Assembly: GCF_005886105.2 (NCBI RefSeq)
Contig: NZ_PNCO02000001.1
Location: forward strand, 3,895,001 to 3,959,000
Direction of reading: 5' to 3'
Source of the DNA: Pseudoalteromonas galatheae
Lineage (GTDB): Bacteria > Pseudomonadota > Gammaproteobacteria > Enterobacterales > Alteromonadaceae
Length of the DNA: 64,000 nucleotides
The first letter of the stretch is position 1. Each line of letters begins with the position of its first letter. Of the stretch, positions 1-11,308 are shown in pieces. The notes under the pieces were generated by a model. The model searched no databases. It worked only from the letters and a program-made list of their open reading frames with translations, and had not been told where the DNA came from. Both the position numbers and the translations under genes were made by a program.

Positions 1-2504
<2,504 letters not shown>

Positions 2505-2694
2505 TACAACGCCAAAGTGGTTTATAAGCGACAGAAGTTAATAGACTGAAGTAGACAAAAGAATTTAATAAGCTTTTTCCAGATTTAAGAATTAAACAAG
2601 GTGACCAACCTCAGCGGTATCGCGAAATCGGTTCACCTTGCGCAAATGGAATGCTCGTGCGAGGCACGATGTCATTAGACATTTGCACCCAGAT

Positions 2695-2812
2695 TTCCTG
2701 ATGACCATAGCGTTTTGGAACCACCTGACCCCATGCCGAACTCAGAAGTGAAACAAAACAGCGTCGATGATAGTGTGGGCTTCCCATGTGAAAGTAGAAC
2801 ATCGTCAGGGCC
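2695..2812 (+). rRNA. rrf: 5S ribosomal RNA
   Basis: 5S rRNA, about 118 nt, placed about 190 nt after the 23S end as in a standard 16S-23S-5S operon. It holds the highly conserved CCACCTGACCCCATGCCGAA and CTCAGAAGTGAAAC segments. The ends were set by pairing the 5' strand (CCTGA) with the 3' strand (TCAGG) of helix I, so they may be off by 1-3 nt. I see no tRNA in the 23S-5S spacer. Confidence 0.95.
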
Positions 2813-2821
2813 TTATTAAAG

Positions 2822-2852
2822 AAACCCGTTGCAGCAATGCGACGGGTTTTTT
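2822..2852 (+). terminator. rRNA operon terminator
   Basis: GC-rich hairpin with arms AAACCCGT and ACGGGTTT followed by a run of T, about 10 nt after the 5S end. Typical intrinsic terminator of an rrn operon. Confidence 0.9.
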
Positions 2853-2888
2853 GCTGTTTGGGGCATAGAGATTTGAGATATAAAACCT

Positions 2889-3241
2889 CGCGAGGTAAAC
2901 TCGCTCCTACCACAGCATCAGCACTGACCAGTGTGGTCGGAGGTGGTTTACCCACCGAGCTGTTGGGCTCCCCAAACAAAGAGAGTAAAACATCCTAGTT
3001 CGTAGCGAGCCAGGGCCTTATTAAAGATCGCGAGGTGAACTCGCTCCTACCACCGCATCAGTACTGAGCTGCATGGTCGGAGGTGGTTTACCCGCCGAGC
3101 TATTAGGCTTCCCAAACAAAAAGAATAAAACATCCTTCTTCGTAGCGAGCTAGGGCCTTATTAAAGATCGCGAGGTGAACTCGCTCCTACCACCACATCA
3201 GCACTGAGCAGCGTGGTCGGAGGTGGTTTATCCGTCGAGCA
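2889..3241. repeat. Tandem repeat, 140-bp period, 2.5 copies
   Basis: Units begin at 2889, 3029 and 3169, an exact 140-bp period; the third ends near 3241. Each unit starts with a REP-like hairpin (GCGAG-GTGAA-CTCGC, then TCCTACCAC) and has a second imperfect hairpin (TCGGAGGTGG...CCGCCGA). The ends of units 1 and 2 (3011-3026 and 3151-3166) repeat the 16 bases around the 5S 3' end and its trailer at 2806-2821 (CAGGGCCTTATTAAAG, first base changed in the second copy). This suggests duplication of a segment that once included an rRNA operon tail. The hairpin resembles Pseudomonas REP sequences, but I cannot test how often it occurs in this genome. Confidence 0.85.
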
Positions 3242-3786
3242 TTTAAAAGCATATTGTATCAGGTTAAGTCAGATTGATGTTGGGCGGCCTAGTTTATGTG
3301 GATGAGAGTTACGAATGTAGAATATTTTATTGAATAAAACAGGATAGTATTTAATTTAATGTTCTTGCTTTTAAGAGCTCATTACTATGTAAAGGTTTGT
3401 AGGTGTTGATGAGTGAGTGTTTTTTAATGATGCGGATATTCGCTCACTTTTTTAGTAGTTATTGAAACTTATTTATTTGGTGTAACTTTAAATAAATTGT
3501 TAATTTAATTTTGATTAGTTGATTTTTCAATTTGCGTATTTTCTTGGCTGTTAGAGTCGTTAGTTTTTAAAGTTAAAAAATAAAAAGAATACAACTTTAA
3601 CATCTTTGTGATTTTTAAAATGCTTTTTTTCTTAAGTTTCCAATGTTTGATTTTAAATTCAATTTAACTGCATAGTTATTTTTTGTATAATGGGGAAAAA
3701 TTATCTTGATTTTTCTATTGTAAAAAAATAGTTTGTTGATTGAGTTATAAATAATAATACTTATAAATGAAGGTATAAAGTAAGAG
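3242..3786. other. AT-rich gene-free spacer before the TonB receptor
   Basis: About 545 nt, very AT-rich, with no credible coding frame. One weak hairpin near 3412-3453 (AGTGAGTG paired with CGCTCACT through a 21-nt loop, then a T run) could be a terminator left by a lost gene. The receptor promoter must lie in this stretch, but no site stands out from the AT background. Confidence 0.5.
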
Positions 3787-6678
3787 ATGAAAAGAAGTAA
3801 TCCAGTAATAAAGAGAACACCGGTGTTTTTTGCTGTCAGCTGCGCGCTTGCATCTATCTCGACAAGTGTACTTGCGGAGCAAGGCACTAACGTCGACGAA
3901 GTTGAGAAAATTCAGGTTACCGGGTCTCGTATACTGAGAGAAGGTGCGATAGCTCCTGCTCCGGTAACGGTAATTAGCGGTGAATCTTTACTATCGAGCG
4001 GTGTAACGAATATTGGTGAAGCGTTAAATGATTTGCCTGCACTTGCAAACACATACTCTCTAGCGAACGGCGGAAGACATATCGGTACTGCTGGATTGAG
4101 CATGCTAGATTTGCGTGGTATGGGTACTGCTAGAACCTTGGTACTTGTTGATGGTAAGCGTCACGTAGCAAGCAATCCTGGCTCTTCTGCAGTTGATGTA
4201 AACAATATTCCATCAAACTGGATTGAGCGTGTAGAAATCATTACTGGTGGCGCGTCTGCTGTATATGGTGCAGATGCTGTAACAGGTGTTGTTAACTTTA
4301 TCTTGAAAAAAGACATCCAAGGGTTCGATCTAAGCGTATCTAAAGGTAGTGCTGAAGAAGGCCCTTATGAAAACGAAAAGTTCAGCCTGTCTTACGGTGT
4401 AGACTTTGATGGTGGTAAAGGTAATGTTGGTATCTCTGTTTCCCATGTGAAGCAAGATGGTATGACAGCTAAAGATAGGGCACAAACTCGCGCGCCTATC
4501 ACTAGTGTGTCAAACCCAGCAGATAAAGATTATATAGACGAAAACGATAACTATGTTCACGATGGTGTACCTGATAGACTCACTATTCCTAATGGCGGTT
4601 GGTTTGACGATGCTAAAGAAGGTAACTTCTATTTAGTAGAAAATGACCAAGATGTTTGGTATATCTTTAACCCAGATGGCAGTGTCAGACCTCAAAAACT
4701 TGGTACAACTTACAGCGATTACGGGAAGTGCTCTGGTGACTGTGACATTCTTGATTTAACTCGTTATACAGAACTACAACCCACTTTTGAAAATACCAAT
4801 GTAAATATCAAAGCCAACTACGATATTACGACTGATATTAACGCATATGCTTCCGCTAAATATGTTAAATCAGAAGCTGATTCCATTGGTCAACCATCGT
4901 TTTTTGAGTATGGAAATAGTCGTGGAACAGGTGCGTTCATTATCAAACGCGATAATGCTTATATCCATGAATCACTTGCTCAATTGATGGATAGTAAAGG
5001 TGTGGAACAATTTGCAATGCACCGCTTTATGGAAGATGCAGGGCGTCGATATGAGTTTAATGAGCGTGAAACAACCCGATTTGTAGTTGGTGCAACGGGC
5101 GTGGTTGCAGAAGATTGGGACTTCGATGTTTCGGCTGTATATGGTAAAACAGAGACAACTCAGACTAATGCTGGTAATACGATTAAAGCACGTGTTAAAC
5201 AGTCTGCAGATGCAATTAAGCTAGCAAACGGTGACATTGTCTGTCGTGATGTGGAAGCTCGTGCCGCAGGATGTGTGCCGACGAGCCTCTTTGGTTATGG
5301 TGCCGTGAGCGACGAGGCTGCCGCTTGGTTCAATACCACAAGTATTAGTGAATCTACCATCAAGCAAACAGTGTTCAACGCTAACATCAGTAATAGCGCC
5401 ATCTATGAACTACCTGCTGGCTATGTTGGGGTATCTTTTGGTGTTGAATATCGTAAAGAAGAAAGCGATTCTTTACCTGACGCCTTCGCGGCAACAGGTG
5501 CAACATTCTTGACTGCAATCCAAGAGGAGCATGGAGACTTTACGGTAAGAGAAGCATTTACAGAGATTTCGATTCCATTACTATCTGATGTATTGCTAGC
5601 TCAGGACTTATCATTTGATTTGGCCGCACGTTTTGCCGACTACTCAACGATTGGTGATACTTTAAGCTGGAAAGCAGGTATCAACTGGACTGTGACAGAT
5701 GAGTTGCGTATCCGTGCTACGAAGTCTCGGGCTATGCGAGCGCCAAATATTTCAGAACTTTATGGCCCAGTCAGTGAAACGTTCTTTAGTAGCATTACGG
5801 ATCCTTGTCAAAAGGGAGAAGTACAGGATGCAAACCGTAGAGCAAACTGTGATGCGCTAGGGATCCCTGTAGATTTTGATGCTATAGCGACAGTTTCTTC
5901 TATTCCAGGATTATCTGGTGGTAACCCTGAATTAAAAGAAGAAGAGTCAGATAGTGTTACTTATGGTGTAGTGTACACTCCAGAGGCGATAGAAGGTTTC
6001 ACCGTAACACTAGATTACTGGAAAATAGAAATTGACGACGCAATCGATGCGGTAGCTGGACAAGATATTCTAGACAAGTGTGTTGATTCACTTACAGGTA
6101 TAGATAACCAATTCTGTGCTTTGATCACCCGCGATGCTGAAGGTGAGCTAAGAAATATTCGCTCAATTACACAAAACGTAGCAAAGCAAAGTGCTGAAGG
6201 TGTTGATTTCGAATTTGGTTACGACTTTGATCTACTTGAAGGGCGTATGACAACTAGCTTGATCGGTACTTACCTAATTAGTAGAAAAGAGTATCCATTC
6301 CAAGTTGACCCGACTGACTTTATTCAAAATGCTGGCACTGAGGGTGAAGCTGAGTGGCAGGCAATGCTTTCTCTTGGTTACAAAGTAGGTAATTGGCAGT
6401 TCGGTTCAAAGACTCGCTACTTAGATGAAGTAAGTCGATATACCGAGCAAGAATTAAAGCTCAATCCAGATCCAAATAGTTTGATGGGCTATGGTACCTA
6501 TTTCATCACAGATATTCGTGGTGGTTACAGTTTCGAGAATGGCATTACGCTTGAATTAGGTGTCGACAACGTATTTGACAGAGACTTGCCTGGTTACACC
6601 ACAGGAACTGGTGTTGGAACTGCGAGTTACGATAACATTGGTCGCATGTACTACGGTGCAATCACTTATCAATTCTAA
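3787..6678 (+). CDS. TonB-dependent outer-membrane receptor
   Basis: A 963-residue outer-membrane receptor that takes up a substrate using TonB-ExbBD energy. Residues 1-30 form a signal peptide ending in SVLA. The plug domain follows (about 40-165), opening with IQVTGSRI and containing the LVLVDGKRH and GGASAVYGADAVTGVVNF blocks. The rest is a beta-barrel with a TonB-dep_Rec-type C-terminus ending in aromatic F (AITYQF). Length fits the large Alteromonadales receptors that often take up glycans, peptides or siderophores; the substrate cannot be read from sequence. The divergent AraC/MFS pair downstream may belong to the same nutrient response, but it is separated by a terminator. The ATG is preceded by a loose GAAGG 13 nt upstream. 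Confidence 0.93.
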   Translation: MKRSNPVIKRTPVFFAVSCALASISTSVLAEQGTNVDEVEKIQVTGSRILREGAIAPAPVTVISGESLLSSGVTNIGEALNDLPALANTYSLANGGRHIGTAGLSMLDLRGMGTARTLVLVDGKRHVASNPGSSAVDVNNIPSNWIERVEIITGGASAVYGADAVTGVVNFILKKDIQGFDLSVSKGSAEEGPYENEKFSLSYGVDFDGGKGNVGISVSHVKQDGMTAKDRAQTRAPITSVSNPADKDYIDENDNYVHDGVPDRLTIPNGGWFDDAKEGNFYLVENDQDVWYIFNPDGSVRPQKLGTTYSDYGKCSGDCDILDLTRYTELQPTFENTNVNIKANYDITTDINAYASAKYVKSEADSIGQPSFFEYGNSRGTGAFIIKRDNAYIHESLAQLMDSKGVEQFAMHRFMEDAGRRYEFNERETTRFVVGATGVVAEDWDFDVSAVYGKTETTQTNAGNTIKARVKQSADAIKLANGDIVCRDVEARAAGCVPTSLFGYGAVSDEAAAWFNTTSISESTIKQTVFNANISNSAIYELPAGYVGVSFGVEYRKEESDSLPDAFAATGATFLTAIQEEHGDFTVREAFTEISIPLLSDVLLAQDLSFDLAARFADYSTIGDTLSWKAGINWTVTDELRIRATKSRAMRAPNISELYGPVSETFFSSITDPCQKGEVQDANRRANCDALGIPVDFDAIATVSSIPGLSGGNPELKEEESDSVTYGVVYTPEAIEGFTVTLDYWKIEIDDAIDAVAGQDILDKCVDSLTGIDNQFCALITRDAEGELRNIRSITQNVAKQSAEGVDFEFGYDFDLLEGRMTTSLIGTYLISRKEYPFQVDPTDFIQNAGTEGEAEWQAMLSLGYKVGNWQFGSKTRYLDEVSRYTEQELKLNPDPNSLMGYGTYFITDIRGGYSFENGITLELGVDNVFDRDLPGYTTGTGVGTASYDNIGRMYYGAITYQF

Positions 6679-6717
6679 TTTGAATGCCATTAAGGCTTAA
6701 ATATATAGTGTGAACAT

Positions 6718-6745
6718 AAAAGGGTATACATTGGTATGCCCTTTT
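6718..6745 (+). terminator. Terminator after TonB receptor
   Basis: Inverted repeat AAAAGGGTATAC / GGTATGCCCTTTT with a short loop and trailing T residues, about 40 nt after the receptor stop codon. Confidence 0.75.
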
Positions 6746-6813
6746 CTACATTAAGCTATGTATGGTCAGTGGATCAGTTGAGATACTGGCAATCGTAGTG
6801 ATCTTGAAAGATG

Positions 6814-7626
6814 CTATTTCTTCAGGTATTGCCCCGGCGGTTTGCCAAAGACTTTTTTAAATGCATTGCTAAATGCGGCGGTAGACTCAAAACCCAAATA
6901 TTCAGCTGCTTGTTGCTGAGAATATCCATCTTTCAACAGCTCAATCGCTTTGATAGCTCTTAATTTTTGGCGCCAATCACTGAACCCCATCATAAAGCAT
7001 TTATGAAATAGGCGGTTGAGTGTCCGGGTTGATGCGCCGACCTGTTCACTCCATGTTTCTAAACTTATTTTGCATCCTGGGTTATTGTGCAACTCCGTCA
7101 CAATGGGCAAAATTCTTGCGTCTTGGGCACTTGGAATAAAAAAATGACAACTTGTAGCCGATGTTAGCCTATCAATAAAGACAGTAATAAATCGCTCTGT
7201 TTTTTCGTCTAAATGGTACTCTTCCTGCCAAGTACAGATCTCCAGTATAAATTGCTTCAGGAGTTCATCTACCGCGATTAGCTTCGCTTTATTCCCTAGC
7301 AACTCAGTATATTTATTGTCGATATAGACACTACGAAAATCTCCACCGTAGCGACAATACGTTTCATGTGGAAGGCCTGGGGGGAGCCACAAAGCTTGGT
7401 CGGGAGGGATCACGAAAGTGCCTTCAGGAGTCACAATTGTGATGACTCCATTACTTGTATATGCAAGCTGCCCCCACTCATGTTGGTGCCGCTGAACATG
7501 CTCCCACTCTGCTTTTTTTACCGCTCTTGGCAAGATTGGTCGGCCAAGTGTTGGTTTTAAGAAGCGTTTATATTTGGGCTGAATACGCCAAGGAGAAGTT
7601 GTCTGCTTTGATAAAGAACTTGGCAT
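6814..7626 (-). CDS. AraC-family transcriptional regulator
   Basis: A 270-residue regulator. The N-terminal half is a cupin-like sensing domain (H48EWGQLAY region, then PPDQALWLPPGLPHE). The C-terminal 100 residues hold two helix-turn-helix motifs: ISLETWSEQVGASTRTLNRLF, and SQQQAAEYLGFESTAAFSNAFKK followed by the classic FGKPPGQY signature. This cupin plus HTH arrangement matches the NimR/RipA-like branch that usually controls a neighbouring exporter. It is divergent from the MFS gene at 7707, with about 80 nt between starts, so that transporter is the likely target. The inducer is unknown. Confidence 0.9.
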   Translation of the reverse strand: MPSSLSKQTTSPWRIQPKYKRFLKPTLGRPILPRAVKKAEWEHVQRHQHEWGQLAYTSNGVITIVTPEGTFVIPPDQALWLPPGLPHETYCRYGGDFRSVYIDNKYTELLGNKAKLIAVDELLKQFILEICTWQEEYHLDEKTERFITVFIDRLTSATSCHFFIPSAQDARILPIVTELHNNPGCKISLETWSEQVGASTRTLNRLFHKCFMMGFSDWRQKLRAIKAIELLKDGYSQQQAAEYLGFESTAAFSNAFKKVFGKPPGQYLKK

Positions 7627-7706
7627 AATTATGTATATCAGAAATTAACGTATGACCATATTATAGCCATAACTTTTTAATAGTTGTGCTTTATGTGGAG
7701 ATAATC

Positions 7707-8879
7707 ATGAAGAATGCTTCTCAAGGATGGCAAAGTCCTTTTAATTTCTTAGTGCTCGCTACTGTAGTTATGGCCGTCACGTTTGCAGGTTGGATGGCCA
7801 TGCTCAATAACTTTGCGATTGAAGCCGCAAACTTCAACGGCGCTAATATGGGAATGTTGCAATCCCTGCGTGAGATCCCCGGATTTTTAGCGTTTACAGC
7901 GGTATTTGTTTTATTGGTGTTAAAGGAGCAGACCTTCGCACTGATCAGTTTATGTTTGTTATCGCTTGGTGTCGCCATTACGGGCTTGTTGCCTACTATT
8001 TATGGTTTGTATGCAACCACAGTGTTAATGTCGATAGGTTTTCACTATTTTGAGACGTTGAACCAATCACTCAGCTTACAATGGTTTAATAAAGATGAAG
8101 CACCTGCCAAACTGGGTATCTTGCTCTCTATTAAATCCATTGCTTCTTTAATCACCTATGCGTTGATATGGTTGGGTTTTAGCTACTTCTCTGCAGATTA
8201 TCAGTGGATGTATCTGCTTATTGGAGGGGTTGGCTTTATCATTGCGCTATTTATGTTTATCGGCTTTCCAACCTTTGAAATGCATACTACGCAACATAAA
8301 AAGCTTATTTTGAGAAAAGAGTACAGCCTATATTACGCCTTGATTTTCTTCTCAGGCGCGAGAAGACAAATATTTATGGTGTTTGCGGGTTTCTTAATGG
8401 TAGAAAAGTTTGGTTTTGATGTTGCACAGATCACCGCGCTTTACATGTTGAATCATTTGATAAACATATTTGTCGCTCCCAAGATTGGTAAAATGATTGG
8501 GCATATTGGTGAGCGTAAAACCCTGACAATCGAATATGCGGGACTAATTTTTGTATTTATTGGTTACGCATTGGTAGAGTCAGCAAGCTTTGCAGCCGCG
8601 CTTTATGTCATCGACCATCTGTTTTTTGCGATGGCTATTGCACTCAAAACTTATTTTCAAAAAATTGCTCGTCCAGAAGACATTGCTGCAACAGCTGGGG
8701 TTAGCTTTACCATTAACCATATTGCAGCAGTAGTGATCCCTGCAAGCTTTGGCTTAGTGTGGCTATACGATCAATCCTTAGTATTTTACTTTGGTGCTGC
8801 GCTTGCAGTGTGCTCATTGGTGTTGAGCCAATTTGTGAATACAGCAAATGTGCAGGAAAAGCTGGCTAAATCAGTGTGA
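7707..8879 (+). CDS. Major facilitator superfamily transporter
   Basis: A 390-residue inner-membrane protein with about twelve hydrophobic helices and little else, typical of MFS carriers. The start is set at the ATG at 7707 because a GTGGAG ribosome-binding site lies 6 nt before it; a GTG 21 nt upstream would put that site inside the gene. It lies divergently to the AraC-type regulator at 6814-7626, a pairing common for regulated efflux or uptake. No substrate-specific motif was recognised; export of a small molecule is inference. The stop codon lies inside the hairpin terminator. Confidence 0.88.
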   Translation: MKNASQGWQSPFNFLVLATVVMAVTFAGWMAMLNNFAIEAANFNGANMGMLQSLREIPGFLAFTAVFVLLVLKEQTFALISLCLLSLGVAITGLLPTIYGLYATTVLMSIGFHYFETLNQSLSLQWFNKDEAPAKLGILLSIKSIASLITYALIWLGFSYFSADYQWMYLLIGGVGFIIALFMFIGFPTFEMHTTQHKKLILRKEYSLYYALIFFSGARRQIFMVFAGFLMVEKFGFDVAQITALYMLNHLINIFVAPKIGKMIGHIGERKTLTIEYAGLIFVFIGYALVESASFAAALYVIDHLFFAMAIALKTYFQKIARPEDIAATAGVSFTINHIAAVVIPASFGLVWLYDQSLVFYFGAALAVCSLVLSQFVNTANVQEKLAKSV

Positions 8880-8895
8880 TGCTAGAGCATCACAC
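8874..8895. terminator. Bidirectional hairpin at convergent gene ends
   Basis: Perfect 9-bp stem GTGTGATGC-TAGA-GCATCACAC. Its left arm contains the TGA stop of the MFS gene. It sits between convergent genes (MFS and S24 repressor), so it may end transcription from both sides. The U-tract is weak. Confidence 0.65.
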
Positions 8896-8912
8896 GGAAG
8901 TGACGTTGCTGT

Positions 8913-9566
8913 TTAGATACTGCGACCACACCAAACAACACGCCCTGCAATGCCATGACTGTCGGCATTGTCAGCGGTGATCTCCCAGCTCGGGTAATCA
9001 GGGTTATCACTGATCACTTTGAGCTGAGAGTGCTTTTGTTGCACTCGTTTAGCCATTAGACCCTCTTCCGTTTGAACGATATAAACTGCATCTTTACTAG
9101 GCTGATTCTGTGAAAGGTCAACGAGTACCATGTCGCCGTCTAGCAACGTAGGCTGCATACTATCACCACGGATAGAGACAAAGGCGAGCTTCTCTGAATA
9201 TACGCCAAGATGGGAGTTTAGCCAACGACGGTTGAGTGCAAATTGCTCGGTGACTTCCTCATGACCAATTACACTACCCATACCTGCACTAGCCTCAATA
9301 TCAAGTTTAGGTATTAGGGTAAGCTCATCCTTAAACTGACCTTGTGGTTTATCTATGGGTTGCTCACCGGTAAGTAACCAGTTCAGATCAACGGCAAATA
9401 GGCTATAAAGGTGCTCAAGATATATCATTGAAGGGCGACTTAAGCCGCGACAAATACGGTAAATATGGGAAGGGGATTTACCTGTTAGCTGGGCAAATTG
9501 GCGCTTATTGCCGCCTGCAAATTGCTCTACTAAGGTTACAAATCGTCTTGAAAATGCCGTACTCAT
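8913..9566 (-). CDS. S24-family (LexA/CI-like) transcriptional repressor
   Basis: A 217-residue repressor with an N-terminal HTH (about 15-65; NKRQFAQLTGKSPSHIYRIC) and a C-terminal peptidase S24 domain. The self-cleavage dyad is visible: Ser136 in RGDSMQPTL and Lys173 in LMAKRV. An Ala-Gly pair at 94-95 (SAGMG) fits the cleavage dipeptide. This design matches phage CI-type and cellular S24 regulators that are inactivated by RecA filaments. No other phage gene is nearby, so it is probably a chromosomal regulator. It is divergent from the chitinase at 9841 with a 274-nt gap. Its targets are unknown; self-regulation is likely. Confidence 0.88.
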   Translation of the reverse strand: MSTAFSRRFVTLVEQFAGGNKRQFAQLTGKSPSHIYRICRGLSRPSMIYLEHLYSLFAVDLNWLLTGEQPIDKPQGQFKDELTLIPKLDIEASAGMGSVIGHEEVTEQFALNRRWLNSHLGVYSEKLAFVSIRGDSMQPTLLDGDMVLVDLSQNQPSKDAVYIVQTEEGLMAKRVQQKHSQLKVISDNPDYPSWEITADNADSHGIAGRVVWCGRSI

Positions 9567-9623
9567 CTCTTAATTATTCTCTTTATAGCGCCTAAACCCG
9601 CAAGCATACTGAGCTAAGCCTTA

Positions 9624-9633
9624 ACTGTACAGT
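9624..9633. promoter_or_regulatory. Possible operator palindrome upstream of S24 repressor
   Basis: ACTGTACAGT, a perfect 10-bp palindrome about 60 nt upstream of the repressor start, in the divergent region shared with the chitinase. It is shorter than a LexA box but has the CTGT...ACAG ends typical of S24-type operators. Short palindromes occur by chance, so this is tentative. Confidence 0.3.
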
Positions 9634-9840
9634 CTCGCTGCATTAGTTGGGCATTTTATAAACGAGCATAATCGAGGATGAGAAATGAGCCTAAACAGAG
9701 GGGGTTATTTCATTAGACTAAGGTCGTAGAGAGTTGAGTTGTACGAAATTTGTCCATGCTGGTAGGCTAGAATCGCAAGTTAACATTTATTTAAACTCGG
9801 CACGACTTGCTTTAGCCGGCAAACAACATGGAAAAAGGTA

Positions 9841-11253
9841 ATGAAATATACAAATTTATTAATTGCACTTCCGCTCTTGGGCGCGATGGAAGTTGCACTG
9901 GCGGTAGACTGTAGCAACTTAACGCAATGGCAATCACTGCAAGTATATACAGGTGGCGACGCAGTCACTTATCAATCAACTAAATACACCGCGAAATGGT
10001 GGACACAAAACCAAAATCCAGCGCAAAATTCCAATACTTATGATGTCTGGCAAGCCGATGGCAGTTGTGATCCGGTAACGCCATTGCCCCAAGTTTCGGT
10101 CACCTCTCCAAGCAGTAACGCACGAGTGTTAGTGGGTTCATCAGTTAGCCTAGCGGCGGCGGTAAGCCATCCGCAAAACACGGCGATCGACAGTGTTGAA
10201 TTCTATCTCGATGGCACGCTGGTCGCCTCTGACAACAGTGCACCTTATGAAGTGATGTGGCAAGCGCAGGGACTAGGTAATCGCGCATTAACTGTCTATG
10301 CAACTGATGTGTCTGGGGCACGAGGTGAATCGAGTGCGGTGAACTTCAGTATCGTGTCTGACGAGGTTCCTCCTAGGGATCCTAATTTTAAAATTGTCGG
10401 CTACTTCCCAAGTTGGCAGGGTGCAGTGACTGATATTCAGTTTGATAAACTCACCCATATCAATTACTCATTTTTACTACCCAATGCTGATGGCACACTG
10501 AGACCGCTCGAAAATTTAAGCAAAATGACAGCGCTAGTAAATTCGGCTCATGCTAATAATGTGAAAGTGGGAATTGCCATTGGTGGCTGGAATGGCGGTG
10601 ACGATAGTGCATTTGAGACATTCGCCAGCTCACAGCAAGGTAGAGCCCGCTTCGTGCAAGAGGTCATCGCGTTTGTAGAGCAGCATAATCTAGATGGTGT
10701 TGATATGGATTGGGAGTACCCAGATCCTGGCGCTTCGGCAAATAACTATGCATTACTGATGAAGGAACTAAGCGTTGAGTTACGCGCCAGAGGTAAATTC
10801 TTGACGGCAGCCGTGGTGGCGCTTGGCTATACCGGTGGTGGTGTGTTGGAATCTGTATTCCAAGATATCGACTTTTTAAATTTGATGGCGTACGACGCGA
10901 ACAATACTGATCATGCGTCTATGCAATACGCCAAAGACTCAATTGCTTACTGGCAAGGCCGTGGGCTTAGTAAAGAAAAAACGGTATTAGGCGTACCATT
11001 TTATGCAAGACCTACTTGGAAAGCGTATCGCACCTTACTGCAAGAGAACCCTGCCAATGCCTGTCGTGATAGTGATGGTAGTAGCTACTACAATGGTATT
11101 CTGACGATCCGCGCAAAAACACAGTACGCTAAGCTCAATGCCGGTGGCATTATGAATTGGGAGTTATCCCATGACAGTAATGGCCCTGCGTCGCTATTAA
11201 CGGCGAAATGGGAAGTCGCAAATGGTGTAACACCAAGCTATCAATGTCAGTAA
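9841..11253 (+). CDS. Secreted GH18 chitinase with CBM5/12 and Ig-like domain
   Basis: A 470-residue extracellular chitinase. The signal peptide ends at about residue 21 (VALA). Residues 23-76 are a CBM5/12 chitin-binding module (Y/W-rich, AKWWTQNQNP, DVWQADGSC). Residues 85-172 are a Big_7/Ig-like spacer (VEFYLDGTLVASD, PYEVMW). Residues 185-465 are the GH18 barrel with the catalytic signature DGVDMDWE, acid Glu292. The domain order matches marine chitinases of ChiC/ChiD type. It should hydrolyse beta-1,4 GlcNAc links in chitin, with secretion by the Sec then type II route. It stands alone, divergent from the S24 repressor and convergent with the GH97 gene. Confidence 0.93.
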   Translation: MKYTNLLIALPLLGAMEVALAVDCSNLTQWQSLQVYTGGDAVTYQSTKYTAKWWTQNQNPAQNSNTYDVWQADGSCDPVTPLPQVSVTSPSSNARVLVGSSVSLAAAVSHPQNTAIDSVEFYLDGTLVASDNSAPYEVMWQAQGLGNRALTVYATDVSGARGESSAVNFSIVSDEVPPRDPNFKIVGYFPSWQGAVTDIQFDKLTHINYSFLLPNADGTLRPLENLSKMTALVNSAHANNVKVGIAIGGWNGGDDSAFETFASSQQGRARFVQEVIAFVEQHNLDGVDMDWEYPDPGASANNYALLMKELSVELRARGKFLTAAVVALGYTGGGVLESVFQDIDFLNLMAYDANNTDHASMQYAKDSIAYWQGRGLSKEKTVLGVPFYARPTWKAYRTLLQENPANACRDSDGSSYYNGILTIRAKTQYAKLNAGGIMNWELSHDSNGPASLLTAKWEVANGVTPSYQCQ

Positions 11254-11274
11254 CGCTCAGTGATAATTTAGAAC

Positions 11275-11302
11275 GGTGGCCACCCTACATAGGGTGACCA
11301 CT
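11275..11302. terminator. Hairpin between convergent chitinase and GH97 genes
   Basis: GTGG and ACCCT paired with AGGGT and CCAC around an ACAT loop, followed by a short T-rich stretch. It lies between two convergent stop codons and probably serves both. Confidence 0.6.
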
Positions 11303-11308
11303 CTTTGG

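Noticed and set aside
2611..2979. 122-codon minus-strand ORF
   Set aside because: Runs across the 5S gene, its terminator and the tandem repeats; a chance frame.
2889..3241. Repeat array as a possible CRISPR
   Set aside because: Units are 140 bp with no short repeat/unique spacer pattern and no cas genes; it is a tandem duplication.
8913..9566. S24 repressor as a prophage marker
   Set aside because: No integrase, att repeats or phage structural genes nearby; neighbours are ordinary chromosomal genes.
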